Notes: a model not told the origin generated them from the sequence alone. DNA of 35,474 bases from an uncultured Campylobacter sp. (GCF_938030785.1 NZ_CALHIK010000158.1:1-35474), one strand, 5' to 3'; shown: positions 15,137-23,115, numbered from the stretch's first letter. Numbers and translations: made by a program.

Positions 15137-17218
15137 ATGCAAAATTTTAAAATTTTACATGAAACTAAATCCAGACTGCGGCTAAAAATCGTCGGTTTTA
15201 GAGAGATTGATGCGAGCGCTTTTGCTAGAAGCGTGGCGAAATTTCATGGCGTGCAGGATGCGAGATTTAACGCTAAAATCGGCTCGCTCATCGTTAAATT
15301 TAATAGCGGCTCCAAGAAAAAGAAATTTCTTACCGAACTTAGTAGTTTGAATTTAGCGGATTTCAAGCCGAATTTTATCCATAGTAAAAGCTCGCTTCCA
15401 AGCAAAAACGAATTTATCTTAGCGCTCTTTGCGCTGGGGGTAAATTTTATCTTCCGTACTTCGCCGGCGGCGCGTGCGCTTAGCTTGCTAGCCTGCACTC
15501 CCATCCTGAAGCAGGGCGCAAAAGAGACGCTGCGTCACGGACTGACCTCAAAAACTCTTGAGGCGATGGCGGTCTGGATTTCGCTCTCTCGCGGCGATGT
15601 ATTTGCAGCAAACAGCACCAACACAATGCTTGCTCTTGGCGAATATATGGAGGAAAGCACCGTTTATAAAAGCGACGATTTAATCCGCGAGCTCGCCCGC
15701 CCGGACATCGCGGAGGCTTGGGTAGAGATAGATCAGAACGGCAAAAAGACTGAAGTCAAAATCGCAACTTCTAAGCTAAAGGTAGGCGACATCGTGGTCG
15801 TGGGCGCAGGCGACGTCATAGCCGTGGACGGGCACGTCGTAAGCGGCGAAGCGATGATAAATCAAGCCAATATGACGGGCGAGTCGGTCGCGGTGAAAAA
15901 ATCTCGCGGCGATAGCGTACTGAGCGGTACGATCGTGGAGGAGGGCAGGATACGTATCTGGGCGGAAAACGTCGGCGAAAACACCTCCACGCAGCGCATT
16001 AAGCACTACATCACGGCATCCCTTAACGAGCGCTCCAGCATCGGCATGCATACGACTCACTTAGCCGACAAGCTCGTGCCGGTAACCTTCGGGCTTGCGG
16101 GCGTGTCCTATCTGATAAATCGAAATTTTATGAGCGTAGCTTCGGTGCTGCAGGCGGACTACTCGTGCGCGCTTAAGCTGCCTACGCCGGTTGCTTTTAA
16201 GTCAAGCATTTCAAAGGCGGGCAAGAACGGGATTTTGATCAAAGGCGCCAAAGCTCTTGAGTCGCTTGCGAGCGCCGATACCTTCGTATTCGATAAGACG
16301 GGCACGCTTACGTACGGCAATCTGGAGGTCACAGAGATCATATCGTTTGACGAGCGCTTCAGCAAAAACGATATTTTAAATTTAACCGCAAGCGCCGAGG
16401 AGCATTATTTCCATCCCGTAGCCGAGGCGATCGTGGATGCTGCCAAAAAGCATGGCTTTATCCACAAGCACCACGACGAGGTGGAATTCGTCGTCGCTCA
16501 CGGCGTTAAAACAAGCATCGAGGGCAAAAAGCTCATCATCGGCTCGCGCCTCTTCCTCGAAGACGACGAGATGATCTCGTTTGCGGCGCACGAAGAGACC
16601 ATTGATCTTGCGATGCAAAAGGGGCTCGCGCTGCTTTACATCGCATTTGACGGCAGACTTTTGGGCGTCATCGGGCTTAGGGACGAGGTGCGCGCAAACG
16701 CCCGCGCCGTCATCGCTAGGCTTCGCGAGCTTGGCGTAGGGCAGATCGTCATGCTAAGCGGCGACGTGAAATCAAAAGCTCGCGCCGTGGCCAAAAAGCT
16801 CGGCGTAGATCGCTATTACGGCGAGCTACTGCCGACGCAAAAGACCGAAATTTTAGAGCAGTTAAAAGCCGAGGGGCGAAAGGTGGTCTTCGTGGGCGAC
16901 GGCATAAACGATGCGCCGAGCCTGATGAAGGCGGACATCGGTATCAGCATGCTAAACGGCGCCGAGATCGCCAAGGCTTCCGCGCAGATCGGGCTTTTGA
17001 AAAACGACATCGAGGGCGTCGCGCAGGTAAAGGCGCTGGCCAACGACACGCTGCGACTCGTAAATCGAAATTTCAACGCCACCGTGGGGATCAATTCGAT
17101 CATTTTATTTTTGGCGACCTTCGGCGCGCTAAGTCCCGTAGCTACGGCGCTGCTGCACAACGGCACGACGATCGGGCTACTACTAAATTCCATTAAAGGG
17201 GTAAAATTTGAGCATTGA
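15137..17218 (+). CDS. P1B-type (heavy-metal) ATPase with Cys-free HMA-like domain and YSC ion-site motif
   Basis: 693 residues. An HMA-like domain without CxxC occupies about 1-60. Actuator motif TGES is at 247-250, phosphorylation motif DKTGT at 386-390 (Asp386), the P1B signature His-Pro at 426-427, MLSGD at 539-543 and GDGIND at 587-592. The transmembrane ion-site motif, usually CPC, reads YSC (342-344) in DYSCALKLPTP, with Lys347 where CPCALGLATP-type pumps have Gly. The last membrane helix carries His674-Asn675 (LLHNGTTIGLLLNS). All catalytic residues are present, so it should be active; the ion cannot be deduced. Start ATG is 3 nt after the previous gene, and the end overlaps the next start by 11 nt. 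A nuisance match to residues 479-494 occurs at the right edge of the window (35376-35427). Confidence 0.9.
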   Translation: MQNFKILHETKSRLRLKIVGFREIDASAFARSVAKFHGVQDARFNAKIGSLIVKFNSGSKKKKFLTELSSLNLADFKPNFIHSKSSLPSKNEFILALFALGVNFIFRTSPAARALSLLACTPILKQGAKETLRHGLTSKTLEAMAVWISLSRGDVFAANSTNTMLALGEYMEESTVYKSDDLIRELARPDIAEAWVEIDQNGKKTEVKIATSKLKVGDIVVVGAGDVIAVDGHVVSGEAMINQANMTGESVAVKKSRGDSVLSGTIVEEGRIRIWAENVGENTSTQRIKHYITASLNERSSIGMHTTHLADKLVPVTFGLAGVSYLINRNFMSVASVLQADYSCALKLPTPVAFKSSISKAGKNGILIKGAKALESLASADTFVFDKTGTLTYGNLEVTEIISFDERFSKNDILNLTASAEEHYFHPVAEAIVDAAKKHGFIHKHHDEVEFVVAHGVKTSIEGKKLIIGSRLFLEDDEMISFAAHEETIDLAMQKGLALLYIAFDGRLLGVIGLRDEVRANARAVIARLRELGVGQIVMLSGDVKSKARAVAKKLGVDRYYGELLPTQKTEILEQLKAEGRKVVFVGDGINDAPSLMKADIGISMLNGAEIAKASAQIGLLKNDIEGVAQVKALANDTLRLVNRNFNATVGINSIILFLATFGALSPVATALLHNGTTIGLLLNSIKGVKFEH

Positions 17219-17552
17219 AGATAAAATTTTGGATCTAAATTTTCAGCGCAAAGCGGCTAAAGCAGCGCTTGGAGTGAGTATGAGCATCACGGCTCTAACC
17301 GCGCTAAATATGAACTCGCGCATGTCGCAGCTGCATAAAATTTCCGGGCTAGTGATGCTGGGATGCGCGATCTGGCACGCTAGCCTTTACGGCTCGCCGT
17401 ACAGCGAGTTTTTGCAAAATAGAAAAGCAAAGGGTCGGGGTAGGAAGAGATCCGAAGCAAATTTAGCCTTGGGAAATTTATCGGACGGCAAAAGCGTGCC
17501 CGCAAAAAGTGCTCCCGCGAAAAGAAAGCCTCGCGCCCGCAAAAGCGCCTAG
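17208..17552 (+). CDS. Two-helix membrane protein with basic Arg/Lys/Pro tail
   Basis: 114 residues. Start is TTG with a strong AAAGGGG upstream, 11 nt inside the ATPase gene. Predicted membrane segments at about 18-34 and 45-62; the second contains His43 and His57 fourteen residues apart (LHKISGLVMLGCAIWHASLYG), reminiscent of small cytochrome-b-like or DUF4405-like helices, though heme binding is only a guess. The tail after about 70 is basic: KAKGRGRKR (73-81), which has an AT-hook-like RGR core, and a final AKSAPAKRKPRARKSA. Similar tail words occur in the protein encoded at 30036. Last gene of the island, followed by a hairpin. Not recognised by name. Confidence 0.75.
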   Translation: MSIEDKILDLNFQRKAAKAALGVSMSITALTALNMNSRMSQLHKISGLVMLGCAIWHASLYGSPYSEFLQNRKAKGRGRKRSEANLALGNLSDGKSVPAKSAPAKRKPRARKSA

Positions 17553-17566
17553 CGGCATAGTGCGTC

Positions 17567-17613
17567 GCGGCTTTTGAAAGTGCAAAGAAACTCTAAAGCC
17601 GCTAAATTTCTTT
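17567..17613 (+). terminator. Candidate hairpin terminator after the ATPase island
   Basis: GCGGCTTT (17567-17574) pairs perfectly with AAAGCCGC (17595-17602); the 20-nt loop is followed by TAAATTTCTTT, a weak U-tract. It starts 14 nt after the last island gene. The rest of 17553-17821 shows AAATTT-rich DNA and the promoter of the next gene only. Confidence 0.5.
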
Positions 17614-17791
17614 AGACGCAGCCGCCGAATAAAACGTCGTAAGCGGTAAAATTTGCGCCTTTTGCGGCTAAATTTGCTATCAATAATCTCACTCGTAAAT
17701 TTTTAAGCGATATTTGTATTTTTAAATTATACGAGCAAGGTTCCGTTTGTAAAATTTTGTCTAATTTATTATTTTTTTATCTATTTATCAC

Positions 17792-17797
17792 TACAAT
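17792..17797 (+). promoter_or_regulatory. Candidate -10 box for the Excalibur-domain gene
   Basis: TACAAT preceded by a long T-rich stretch (about 17760-17785), the upstream pattern typical of Campylobacter promoters. AAGGAGA (17811-17817) lies just before the ATG at 17822. Confidence 0.55.
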
Positions 17798-17821
17798 TGC
17801 ATAAAATTTTAAGGAGAGACG

Positions 17822-18160
17822 ATGAAATTAGTTTTATTGTTTTCAGTATTAGTTAGTCTTGCTTTGGGACTTGATTGCAGCGCCAAGACCTATTGCTCGC
17901 ATTTTAGCAGCTGCGAAGAAGCGATGCAATATTTACGTGAGTGCGGCAGAGCGCAGGAAGGCGGCACTCAGCATACTGACGGCGACGGCGACGGCATACC
18001 ATGTGAAAAACAGCTGTGCGGTCGCAATGGTCATAAATTTAGTGGATTTTCTAGCGAGCGTAGCGAAAAGAGCGAAGTTTCAAATTTAAAAGACGTTGCG
18101 GGCTCATGCGGTACAGTGAAATTTAACGACAGCGTTATGTCTATAAAATTCGCTTCATAA
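17822..18160 (+). CDS. Secreted Excalibur calcium-binding domain protein
   Basis: 112 residues. Signal peptide MKLVLLFSVLVSLALG, then a cysteine-rich domain: CSAKTYCSHFSSCEEAMQYLRECG followed by DGDGDGIPCEKQLCG. The DxDxDGxxCE motif with upstream Cys and the CEEA-YLRECG helix is the Excalibur domain, an EF-hand-like extracellular calcium-binding motif stabilised by disulfides. About eight cysteines remain after signal cleavage. The C-terminal 40 residues (SERSEKSEVSNLKDV...) have no recognisable fold. It stands alone with its own promoter. Process unknown; some family members are linked to DNA or surface processes but nothing here shows that. Confidence 0.85.
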   Translation: MKLVLLFSVLVSLALGLDCSAKTYCSHFSSCEEAMQYLRECGRAQEGGTQHTDGDGDGIPCEKQLCGRNGHKFSGFSSERSEKSEVSNLKDVAGSCGTVKFNDSVMSIKFAS

Positions 18161-18384
18161 GTTCGTGAAATTTTATCTCGGCGCGTCTTTAAATTTACAA
18201 TACAAAGCACGCCGTTTAACGCTGCTGAATTCGCAACGTTCGATTAAATTTTAATTATAAGAGAGCCGGTAAATTTTGCATTTAGCGGCTGTGTTGCTCG
18301 CTCGCTACTTAAATTTTAATCCGCAAACGCTTCATAATATCCTCAAATTTACTCCTCTTTACCTGCTGCAAATTTAAATTTCGC

Positions 18385-18390
18385 TACAAT
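18385..18390 (+). promoter_or_regulatory. Candidate -10 box for tgt
   Basis: TACAAT (in TCGCTACAATCGC) about 57 nt before the tgt ATG; AAAGGA is the ribosome-binding site. The preceding gap (18161-18380) contains an imperfect CGGCG...CGCCGTTT hairpin (about 18179-18217) that may end the upstream transcript, and otherwise AAATTT-rich DNA. Confidence 0.45.
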
Positions 18391-18446
18391 CGCTTTTTAA
18401 AATTTCGCGCCGAGTGCGCGCAAGAAGCAAAATTTAAAGGATCAAG

Positions 18447-19613
18447 ATGGATTTTACGATAGACGCTGCGGACGGCGCGGCGCGCGCCTGCACGATCCGC
18501 ACGGCGCACAGCACGATCCGCACCCCCGTTTTTATGCCGGTCGGCACCGTGGGCGCGGTAAAAGCGCTCGATGCGACGGACATAGAGCGGCTTTTAGACG
18601 CGCAGATCATCCTTGCTAACACCTATCATATGTATCTGCGCCCCGGCTCACGGGTAGTGGCGGAGTTCGGCGGGCTGCACGGATTTACGAAATTTCCCCG
18701 CAGCTTTCTGACCGACAGCGGCGGCTTTCAGGCTTTCAGCCTGCGCGCAAACACTAAAAACGACGAGGGCGGCATAAAATTTAAAAGCCACATTGACGGC
18801 AGCACGCATTATTTCACGCCGCGCTCGGTGCTGGATACGCAGTATGAGCTAAACTCCGATATTATGATGATTTTGGACGATTTGGTGGAGCTGCCGCGCG
18901 AGCCCGGCGCGCTTAGCAGCGATGATAGATCGCGGCTTAAAAAGCGGATCGATCTAAGCGTCGCACGCACGATAAAATGGGCTCGCGAGGCGATAGATTA
19001 TCACGAGGCTATGAAATCTCGCGGCCTGCACGCACATCAAAACATCTTCGGTATCATCCAGGGCGGCACCAACCCGCAGGCGCGCAAATTTTGCGCCGAA
19101 GCGCTGTGCGAGATGAGCTTTGACGGGCTTGCGATCGGAGGGCTTAGCGTGGGCGAGAAAAACGAGCTGATGTACGACACCGTAGAGGCTATGATGCCAT
19201 ACGTCGATCCCGCGCGCCCGCGATATTTGATGGGGGTCGGCACGCCCGAGGATCTCGTCGAAAACGTCGCTCGCGGAGTGGATATGTTCGACTGCGTGAT
19301 GCCTACGCGCAACGCCCGCAACGGTACGCTATTTACGAGCTTCGGCAAGATCAGCATCAAAAACGCGGGCTTTATCAGCGATCACGATCCGATCGATCCG
19401 CACTGCGACTGCTACACGTGCAAGCGCTTCAGCCGCGGCTATCTAAATCATCTATTTCGCGGGCGCGAGCTTAGTTTTTACCGCCTCGCGAGCATTCACA
19501 ATCTGCACTATTACCTGCGCCTTGCCGAGGATATGAGAGAGGCGATCATGCACGGGCGGTTTGCGGAGTTTAGGCGGGAATTCTACGCCGCACGAAGCGG
19601 GGCGCGAGATTAA
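18447..19613 (+). CDS. tgt: tRNA-guanine transglycosylase (queuine tRNA-ribosyltransferase)
   Basis: Replaces G34 with the queuosine precursor preQ1 in tRNAs with GUN anticodons. 388 residues, normal length. Visible motifs: DSGGFQAFSL (Asp90), IIQGG, GGLSVGE, VGTPEDLVENVARGVDMFDCVMPTRNARNG with nucleophile Asp282, and the zinc site Cys320, Cys322, Cys325 (CDCYTC) with His351. ATG chosen with AAAGGA upstream. It is convergent with the minus-strand gene ending at 19953. No queuosine biosynthesis genes are adjacent. Confidence 0.97.
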   Translation: MDFTIDAADGAARACTIRTAHSTIRTPVFMPVGTVGAVKALDATDIERLLDAQIILANTYHMYLRPGSRVVAEFGGLHGFTKFPRSFLTDSGGFQAFSLRANTKNDEGGIKFKSHIDGSTHYFTPRSVLDTQYELNSDIMMILDDLVELPREPGALSSDDRSRLKKRIDLSVARTIKWAREAIDYHEAMKSRGLHAHQNIFGIIQGGTNPQARKFCAEALCEMSFDGLAIGGLSVGEKNELMYDTVEAMMPYVDPARPRYLMGVGTPEDLVENVARGVDMFDCVMPTRNARNGTLFTSFGKISIKNAGFISDHDPIDPHCDCYTCKRFSRGYLNHLFRGRELSFYRLASIHNLHYYLRLAEDMREAIMHGRFAEFRREFYAARSGARD

Positions 19614-19952
19614 ATTTCGGCGGGCGAGGGCACGGAATTTAGCGCGATAGTTAAATTTAGCCGCGGCGGCGGGGCGGAATTTTAATGCGGCGGGCGGCTA
19701 AATTTAAACGCGACAAAATTTGGGCGATGAAATTTAATTAGCTACGGAGCAAGGAATTTATAGCGCGAAATTTAAAATTTTAATGGAGCGGGGCGCGCCG
19801 GTAGGGTTTTTTTGAAACAAACCGCGTTAAGGCAAAATTTAGCTCCCAGTTAAAATTTAGCGGGCTAAATTTAAATTTCATGGATCTATGGGCGGTAGAA
19901 ACTCTCGCACCGCTAAATTTAAAAGGCTAAATTTAGTTGCGCGAGCGCTAGC
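19614..19952. other. 339-nt convergent intergenic region packed with AAATTT
   Basis: No gene is seen. By eye it holds about 14 copies of AAATTT, alternating with short GC-rich blocks, and one inverted repeat built from the same word (19853-19872). A GC-rich stretch followed by seven T residues near 19790-19813 could help terminate tgt, and GGCC followed by TTTTTT near 19961-19970 lies inside the end of the minus-strand gene. Neither is a clean terminator. Confidence 0.7.
19853..19872. repeat. Short inverted repeat AAATTTAGC/GCTAAATTT
   Basis: A perfect 9-nt inverted repeat with a 2-nt GG centre. A nearly identical element with a 1-nt centre lies at 25992-26010. Both are intergenic, suggesting a small dispersed palindrome. 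Confidence 0.6.
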
Positions 19953-21098
19953 TTAAATTTTGGCCTTTTTTATGCGGCGCAAACAGATGAACGAAAATAT
20001 ATAAAACGGCGCGGAGATTGCGAAAATAACGATATGTTTCCACGCCATAGTATTAAAATCTATACCGGTGCTTTGCGCGATCTGTGCCGGAAGCCCGGCA
20101 AACGCGTCCATTACGCCGATTGCGATAATAGCGCAGAGCTCTACGGCAATCGCGATGAGAAACGGCAAGGAGCCCTTGGTCGTGAAGATGAGATACAAAA
20201 ACGCCTTGAGCTTGTAGCAATACGACAGCAGTCCAAACAGCGCCACTGCGATGCTAAAGATCGCCACGTAGGCGTCAAGCCCTATGGTTTCATTCTGCAA
20301 AACCGTGGCGACGACGCAGATTATTAAAAAGATATTGTAGCTCGTGATCTGCCGCACGGCGTATTGATCGTGTCTGGCTGCCGACAGGAAGATAAATACT
20401 TGATTTAGCGGCAAAATGTAGCTCAGCGCAAAGATCAGATAGATAAACAGATCAAAGGTGAGCGAAACGGTGTTTTGATTGACATATTCTTGGATCTGCT
20501 TAAATGACAGCAGTGACTCGGTGATCTGAGCCCTAAAGATCAGAGCGATGCCGATTAAAATAAGCGGCATAATGTAGGCCTTGATACCGCTCATTCGGAT
20601 AGGGTTGGTGTAAATTTTACTTTCGAGGCTCTCGCCCTCGCGTGGATCGTCCATCTGCACGAACTCAAATCCCAAAAATTTAGGTTTTTTTGCACCAGAG
20701 GGTTTGGCTTTGCGAGGAAGTTTGAAATTTTTAAATTTTTTCGCAATTTTTGTTACTTTTGCGGCGGATCTATCCTCTGCGATATTTTCGGCGGAATTTT
20801 GAGAAGACGACTCCTCTGCTGCGTCTATTTCTATGAAATTTTTAGGATCGGAAGTCCAGTCGTTATTTTGCTTCGCGGCTTCTTTTGCCTGCGAAGCCGC
20901 TTTTTGCGCCGCACGATCCTTGTATTTGGACGTGTCCACGCGCTCGATATTTATCGCGCTGGATGCTAATGTGTCGAAGCTTACCTCATCGCCGTCCGTT
21001 AAGGTAGAATCGCGCTCGCCCAGCATTTCGTAGCTGTACTCGACGCCGCCGGTAGCGACTATGACGTTTTCGCCTCTGATAAATCCCGTAAGTTTCAT
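19953..21098 (-). CDS. Uncharacterised polytopic membrane protein downstream of glmS
   Basis: 381 residues. The N-terminal 165 residues are soluble: a small beta-rich start (MKLTGFIRGENVIVATGGVEYSYEML) followed by a charged, low-complexity region (Lys/Ala/Glu/Ser) with a very basic stretch, KKFKNFKLPRKAKPSGAKKPK (about 121-141). Residues about 170-375 hold roughly six membrane segments, beginning IKAYIMPLILIGIALIF and ending with a basic IRRIKKAKI-like tail. It starts 58 nt after glmS on the same strand, with a strong hairpin directly before its ATG. I do not recognise the family. The linkage with glmS could mean a cell-envelope role, but that is inference. Confidence 0.75.
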   Translation of the reverse strand: MKLTGFIRGENVIVATGGVEYSYEMLGERDSTLTDGDEVSFDTLASSAINIERVDTSKYKDRAAQKAASQAKEAAKQNNDWTSDPKNFIEIDAAEESSSQNSAENIAEDRSAAKVTKIAKKFKNFKLPRKAKPSGAKKPKFLGFEFVQMDDPREGESLESKIYTNPIRMSGIKAYIMPLILIGIALIFRAQITESLLSFKQIQEYVNQNTVSLTFDLFIYLIFALSYILPLNQVFIFLSAARHDQYAVRQITSYNIFLIICVVATVLQNETIGLDAYVAIFSIAVALFGLLSYCYKLKAFLYLIFTTKGSLPFLIAIAVELCAIIAIGVMDAFAGLPAQIAQSTGIDFNTMAWKHIVIFAISAPFYIFSFICLRRIKKAKI

Positions 21099-21100
21099 AT

Positions 21101-21135
21101 ACTAATAACCCCGCCTTTCTGGCGGATATATTAGT
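21101..21135 (-). promoter_or_regulatory. Hairpin in the glmS-membrane protein gap, adjacent to the downstream start codon
   Basis: ACTAATA (21101-21107) pairs with TATTAGT (21129-21135), and CCGCC (21111-21115) with GGCGG (21121-21125) around a 5-nt loop. On the transcribed minus strand, T residues precede the hairpin and the next ATG follows within a few nt, so it is not a terminator for glmS. The likely Shine-Dalgarno G-run (GGCGGGG) lies in the stem. It may be an RNA processing site or a hairpin limiting translation of the downstream gene. Confidence 0.55.
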
Positions 21136-21156
21136 AAAAAAAAACTTAAAAGTGAA

Positions 21157-22974
21157 TTATTCTACGGTTACGCTTTTGGCTAAATTTCTCGGCATATCCA
21201 CGTCGTTGCCGAGTCGCACGGAAATTTCAAGAGCTAAAATTTGCAAAATCAGCATCATCTCAAAAAATTCGCTCATCGCGTGGCTTTGCTCGCTCGTTTT
21301 GATAAAATCATCCGCGACCTCGGGCTCTTCGGGACTGATCGCCAAGATATATGCATCGCGCGCGGCAAGCTCCTCTACGTTACTTTTGGTTTTTTCATAA
21401 AGCGTATTTTTGGGCATTAGCGCGATCGTAAAAAGATTGGAATCCGCAAGCGCGATCGGTCCGTGTTTCATCTCTCCGCTCGGATAGCCCTCCGCGTGCA
21501 GATATGAGATCTCTTTGAGCTTGAGCGCGCCCTCGAGAGCGAGCGGATAGAAAATATCGCGCCCGATAAAGAAGAAGCCATGTCCGTGCAGGTAGTGCTT
21601 GCTCATGCGGTAAATTTTATCCTGCAAGCCGTCTTTGATCTTTAGAATTTGCGGGATATGAAGCATCGCCGAAATTTCGCTCGCGTTGTTTTTGGCGGAG
21701 ACGGTGCCGCGCAGATTTGCAAGATACACGACGAACATCCATAGCACCATTACCTGCGTCGCAAAAGCCTTTGTGGAGGCTACGCCCTTTTCGATGCCTG
21801 CGCGAGTTAGAATCACGCTGCCCGCCATGCGCACGATTGAGCTATTATCGACGTTGCAGATCGCAAGCGTTCTAAGACCAGCTTTTTTAGCGATATGTAG
21901 CGCCTCTAAGGTGTCGGCGGTCTCGCCGCTTTGCGAAATGACGATGAAAAGGGCGTTTTTATTCAAAAACGGCTCCTTGTAGCGGAACTCGCTGGCAACT
22001 TCTACTTTTGTGCGGATTTTGGCTATGCGCTCAAAAAGATACGAGCTTACGAGCGCGGCGTGATAGCTCGTGCCGCAGGCGCATAACACGACCTCGTCGA
22101 TCCCCTCAAACAGCGCCTCGTCAAGCTCGTCAAATTTTATCTTGCCGCCCTTTATTACGCGCCCCATCATCGTTTCGGTTACGACTTGCGCCTGCTCGTA
22201 AATTTCTTTTTCCATAAAAAATCTAAAACCCTCTTTTTGCGCGTAGCTCTTGTCCTTTGGGAGCTCGCTAAAAGCGCAATTATGCGGCTTAGATTTTTTA
22301 AAAACGTCGATCTGCCCGAGTTTGGCGACGCCGTAAATTTGATCGTCCAGATACGCCGCCGTATTCGCAAGCCCGATGAGCGGAGCATCCGAGGAGCTAA
22401 AGAAAATTTCGTTTTTATCGTTTTTTGCGACGATAAGCGGGGCTGCGTTTTTGGCAAAGAAAATTTCGCCCGGAGCGGCCTTTGTGATCAAAAGCGTAGC
22501 ATAAGCGCCCTCTAACCGTTTGATCGTAGCCTCATACGCCTTAAACGCGTCGTTTGTCGCCTTGAAATTTTTCTCGAAAAGATGCACGATCACTTCGGTG
22601 TCGGTTTGGCTTAAAAATTTCACGCCGTCCGCTTCAAGCTCGTCCTTCAGCTCGGCGTAGTTTTCGATGATGCCGTTGTGTACGACGAAGCTAAAATCTC
22701 CAAAATGCGGGTGCGCGTTAAGCTCGGTCGGCTTTCCGTGCGTCGCCCAGCGAGTGTGCCCGATCGCGACGCCAAAGCCGCTGCTTTGGTAATCTTTCAT
22801 CTTATCTTCCAGATTATTCAGCTTGCCGACCGCTTTGAAATATTTGATATTTGCGCTCTCGTCCATCACGGCGATCCCCGCGCTGTCGTATCCGCGATAC
22901 TCCAGCTCTTTAAGGCCGTCAAGTACGATCTTTTTCTTCTCTTCATTTCCGATGTAGCCTACGATTCCACACAT
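21157..22974 (-). CDS. glmS: Glutamine--fructose-6-phosphate aminotransferase (isomerizing)
   Basis: Makes glucosamine-6-phosphate from fructose-6-phosphate and glutamine, the entry step to peptidoglycan and LPS/LOS aminosugars. 605 residues, full length. The N-terminal glutaminase domain begins MCGIVGYIG with nucleophile Cys2, then LEYRGYDSAG and GHTRWATHG. The two SIS sugar-isomerase domains contain SQSGETADT and GEMKHGPIAL. The C-terminus, DMPRNLAKSVTVE, is the conserved synthase tail that shields the active site. AAGGAAAG precedes the ATG. Divergent from mqnE; the downstream gene is an unknown membrane protein. No glmS ribozyme is expected in this phylum and none is seen. Confidence 0.98.
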   Translation of the reverse strand: MCGIVGYIGNEEKKKIVLDGLKELEYRGYDSAGIAVMDESANIKYFKAVGKLNNLEDKMKDYQSSGFGVAIGHTRWATHGKPTELNAHPHFGDFSFVVHNGIIENYAELKDELEADGVKFLSQTDTEVIVHLFEKNFKATNDAFKAYEATIKRLEGAYATLLITKAAPGEIFFAKNAAPLIVAKNDKNEIFFSSSDAPLIGLANTAAYLDDQIYGVAKLGQIDVFKKSKPHNCAFSELPKDKSYAQKEGFRFFMEKEIYEQAQVVTETMMGRVIKGGKIKFDELDEALFEGIDEVVLCACGTSYHAALVSSYLFERIAKIRTKVEVASEFRYKEPFLNKNALFIVISQSGETADTLEALHIAKKAGLRTLAICNVDNSSIVRMAGSVILTRAGIEKGVASTKAFATQVMVLWMFVVYLANLRGTVSAKNNASEISAMLHIPQILKIKDGLQDKIYRMSKHYLHGHGFFFIGRDIFYPLALEGALKLKEISYLHAEGYPSGEMKHGPIALADSNLFTIALMPKNTLYEKTKSNVEELAARDAYILAISPEEPEVADDFIKTSEQSHAMSEFFEMMLILQILALEISVRLGNDVDMPRNLAKSVTVE

Positions 22975-23082
22975 CTTGCTTTCCTTATTTAAAATTTGGC
23001 GCCCATTTTACTACGCTATTTTAAATTAACGAAATTCGGCTCTAAATTTAGTCCGCTTATCCGTTTTGTAAGCAAAAAATTA

Positions 23083-23088
23083 TATAAT
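23083..23088 (+). promoter_or_regulatory. Candidate -10 box for mqnE
   Basis: TATAAT in the divergent glmS-mqnE region, 28 nt before the mqnE ATG, with A/T-rich DNA upstream (TTTTGTAAGCAAAAAAT). The same 141-nt gap must carry the glmS promoter on the other strand, which I could not pin down. Confidence 0.55.
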
Positions 23089-23115
23089 TAGCACAAAATT
23101 TGGCTTGGGAAATCG

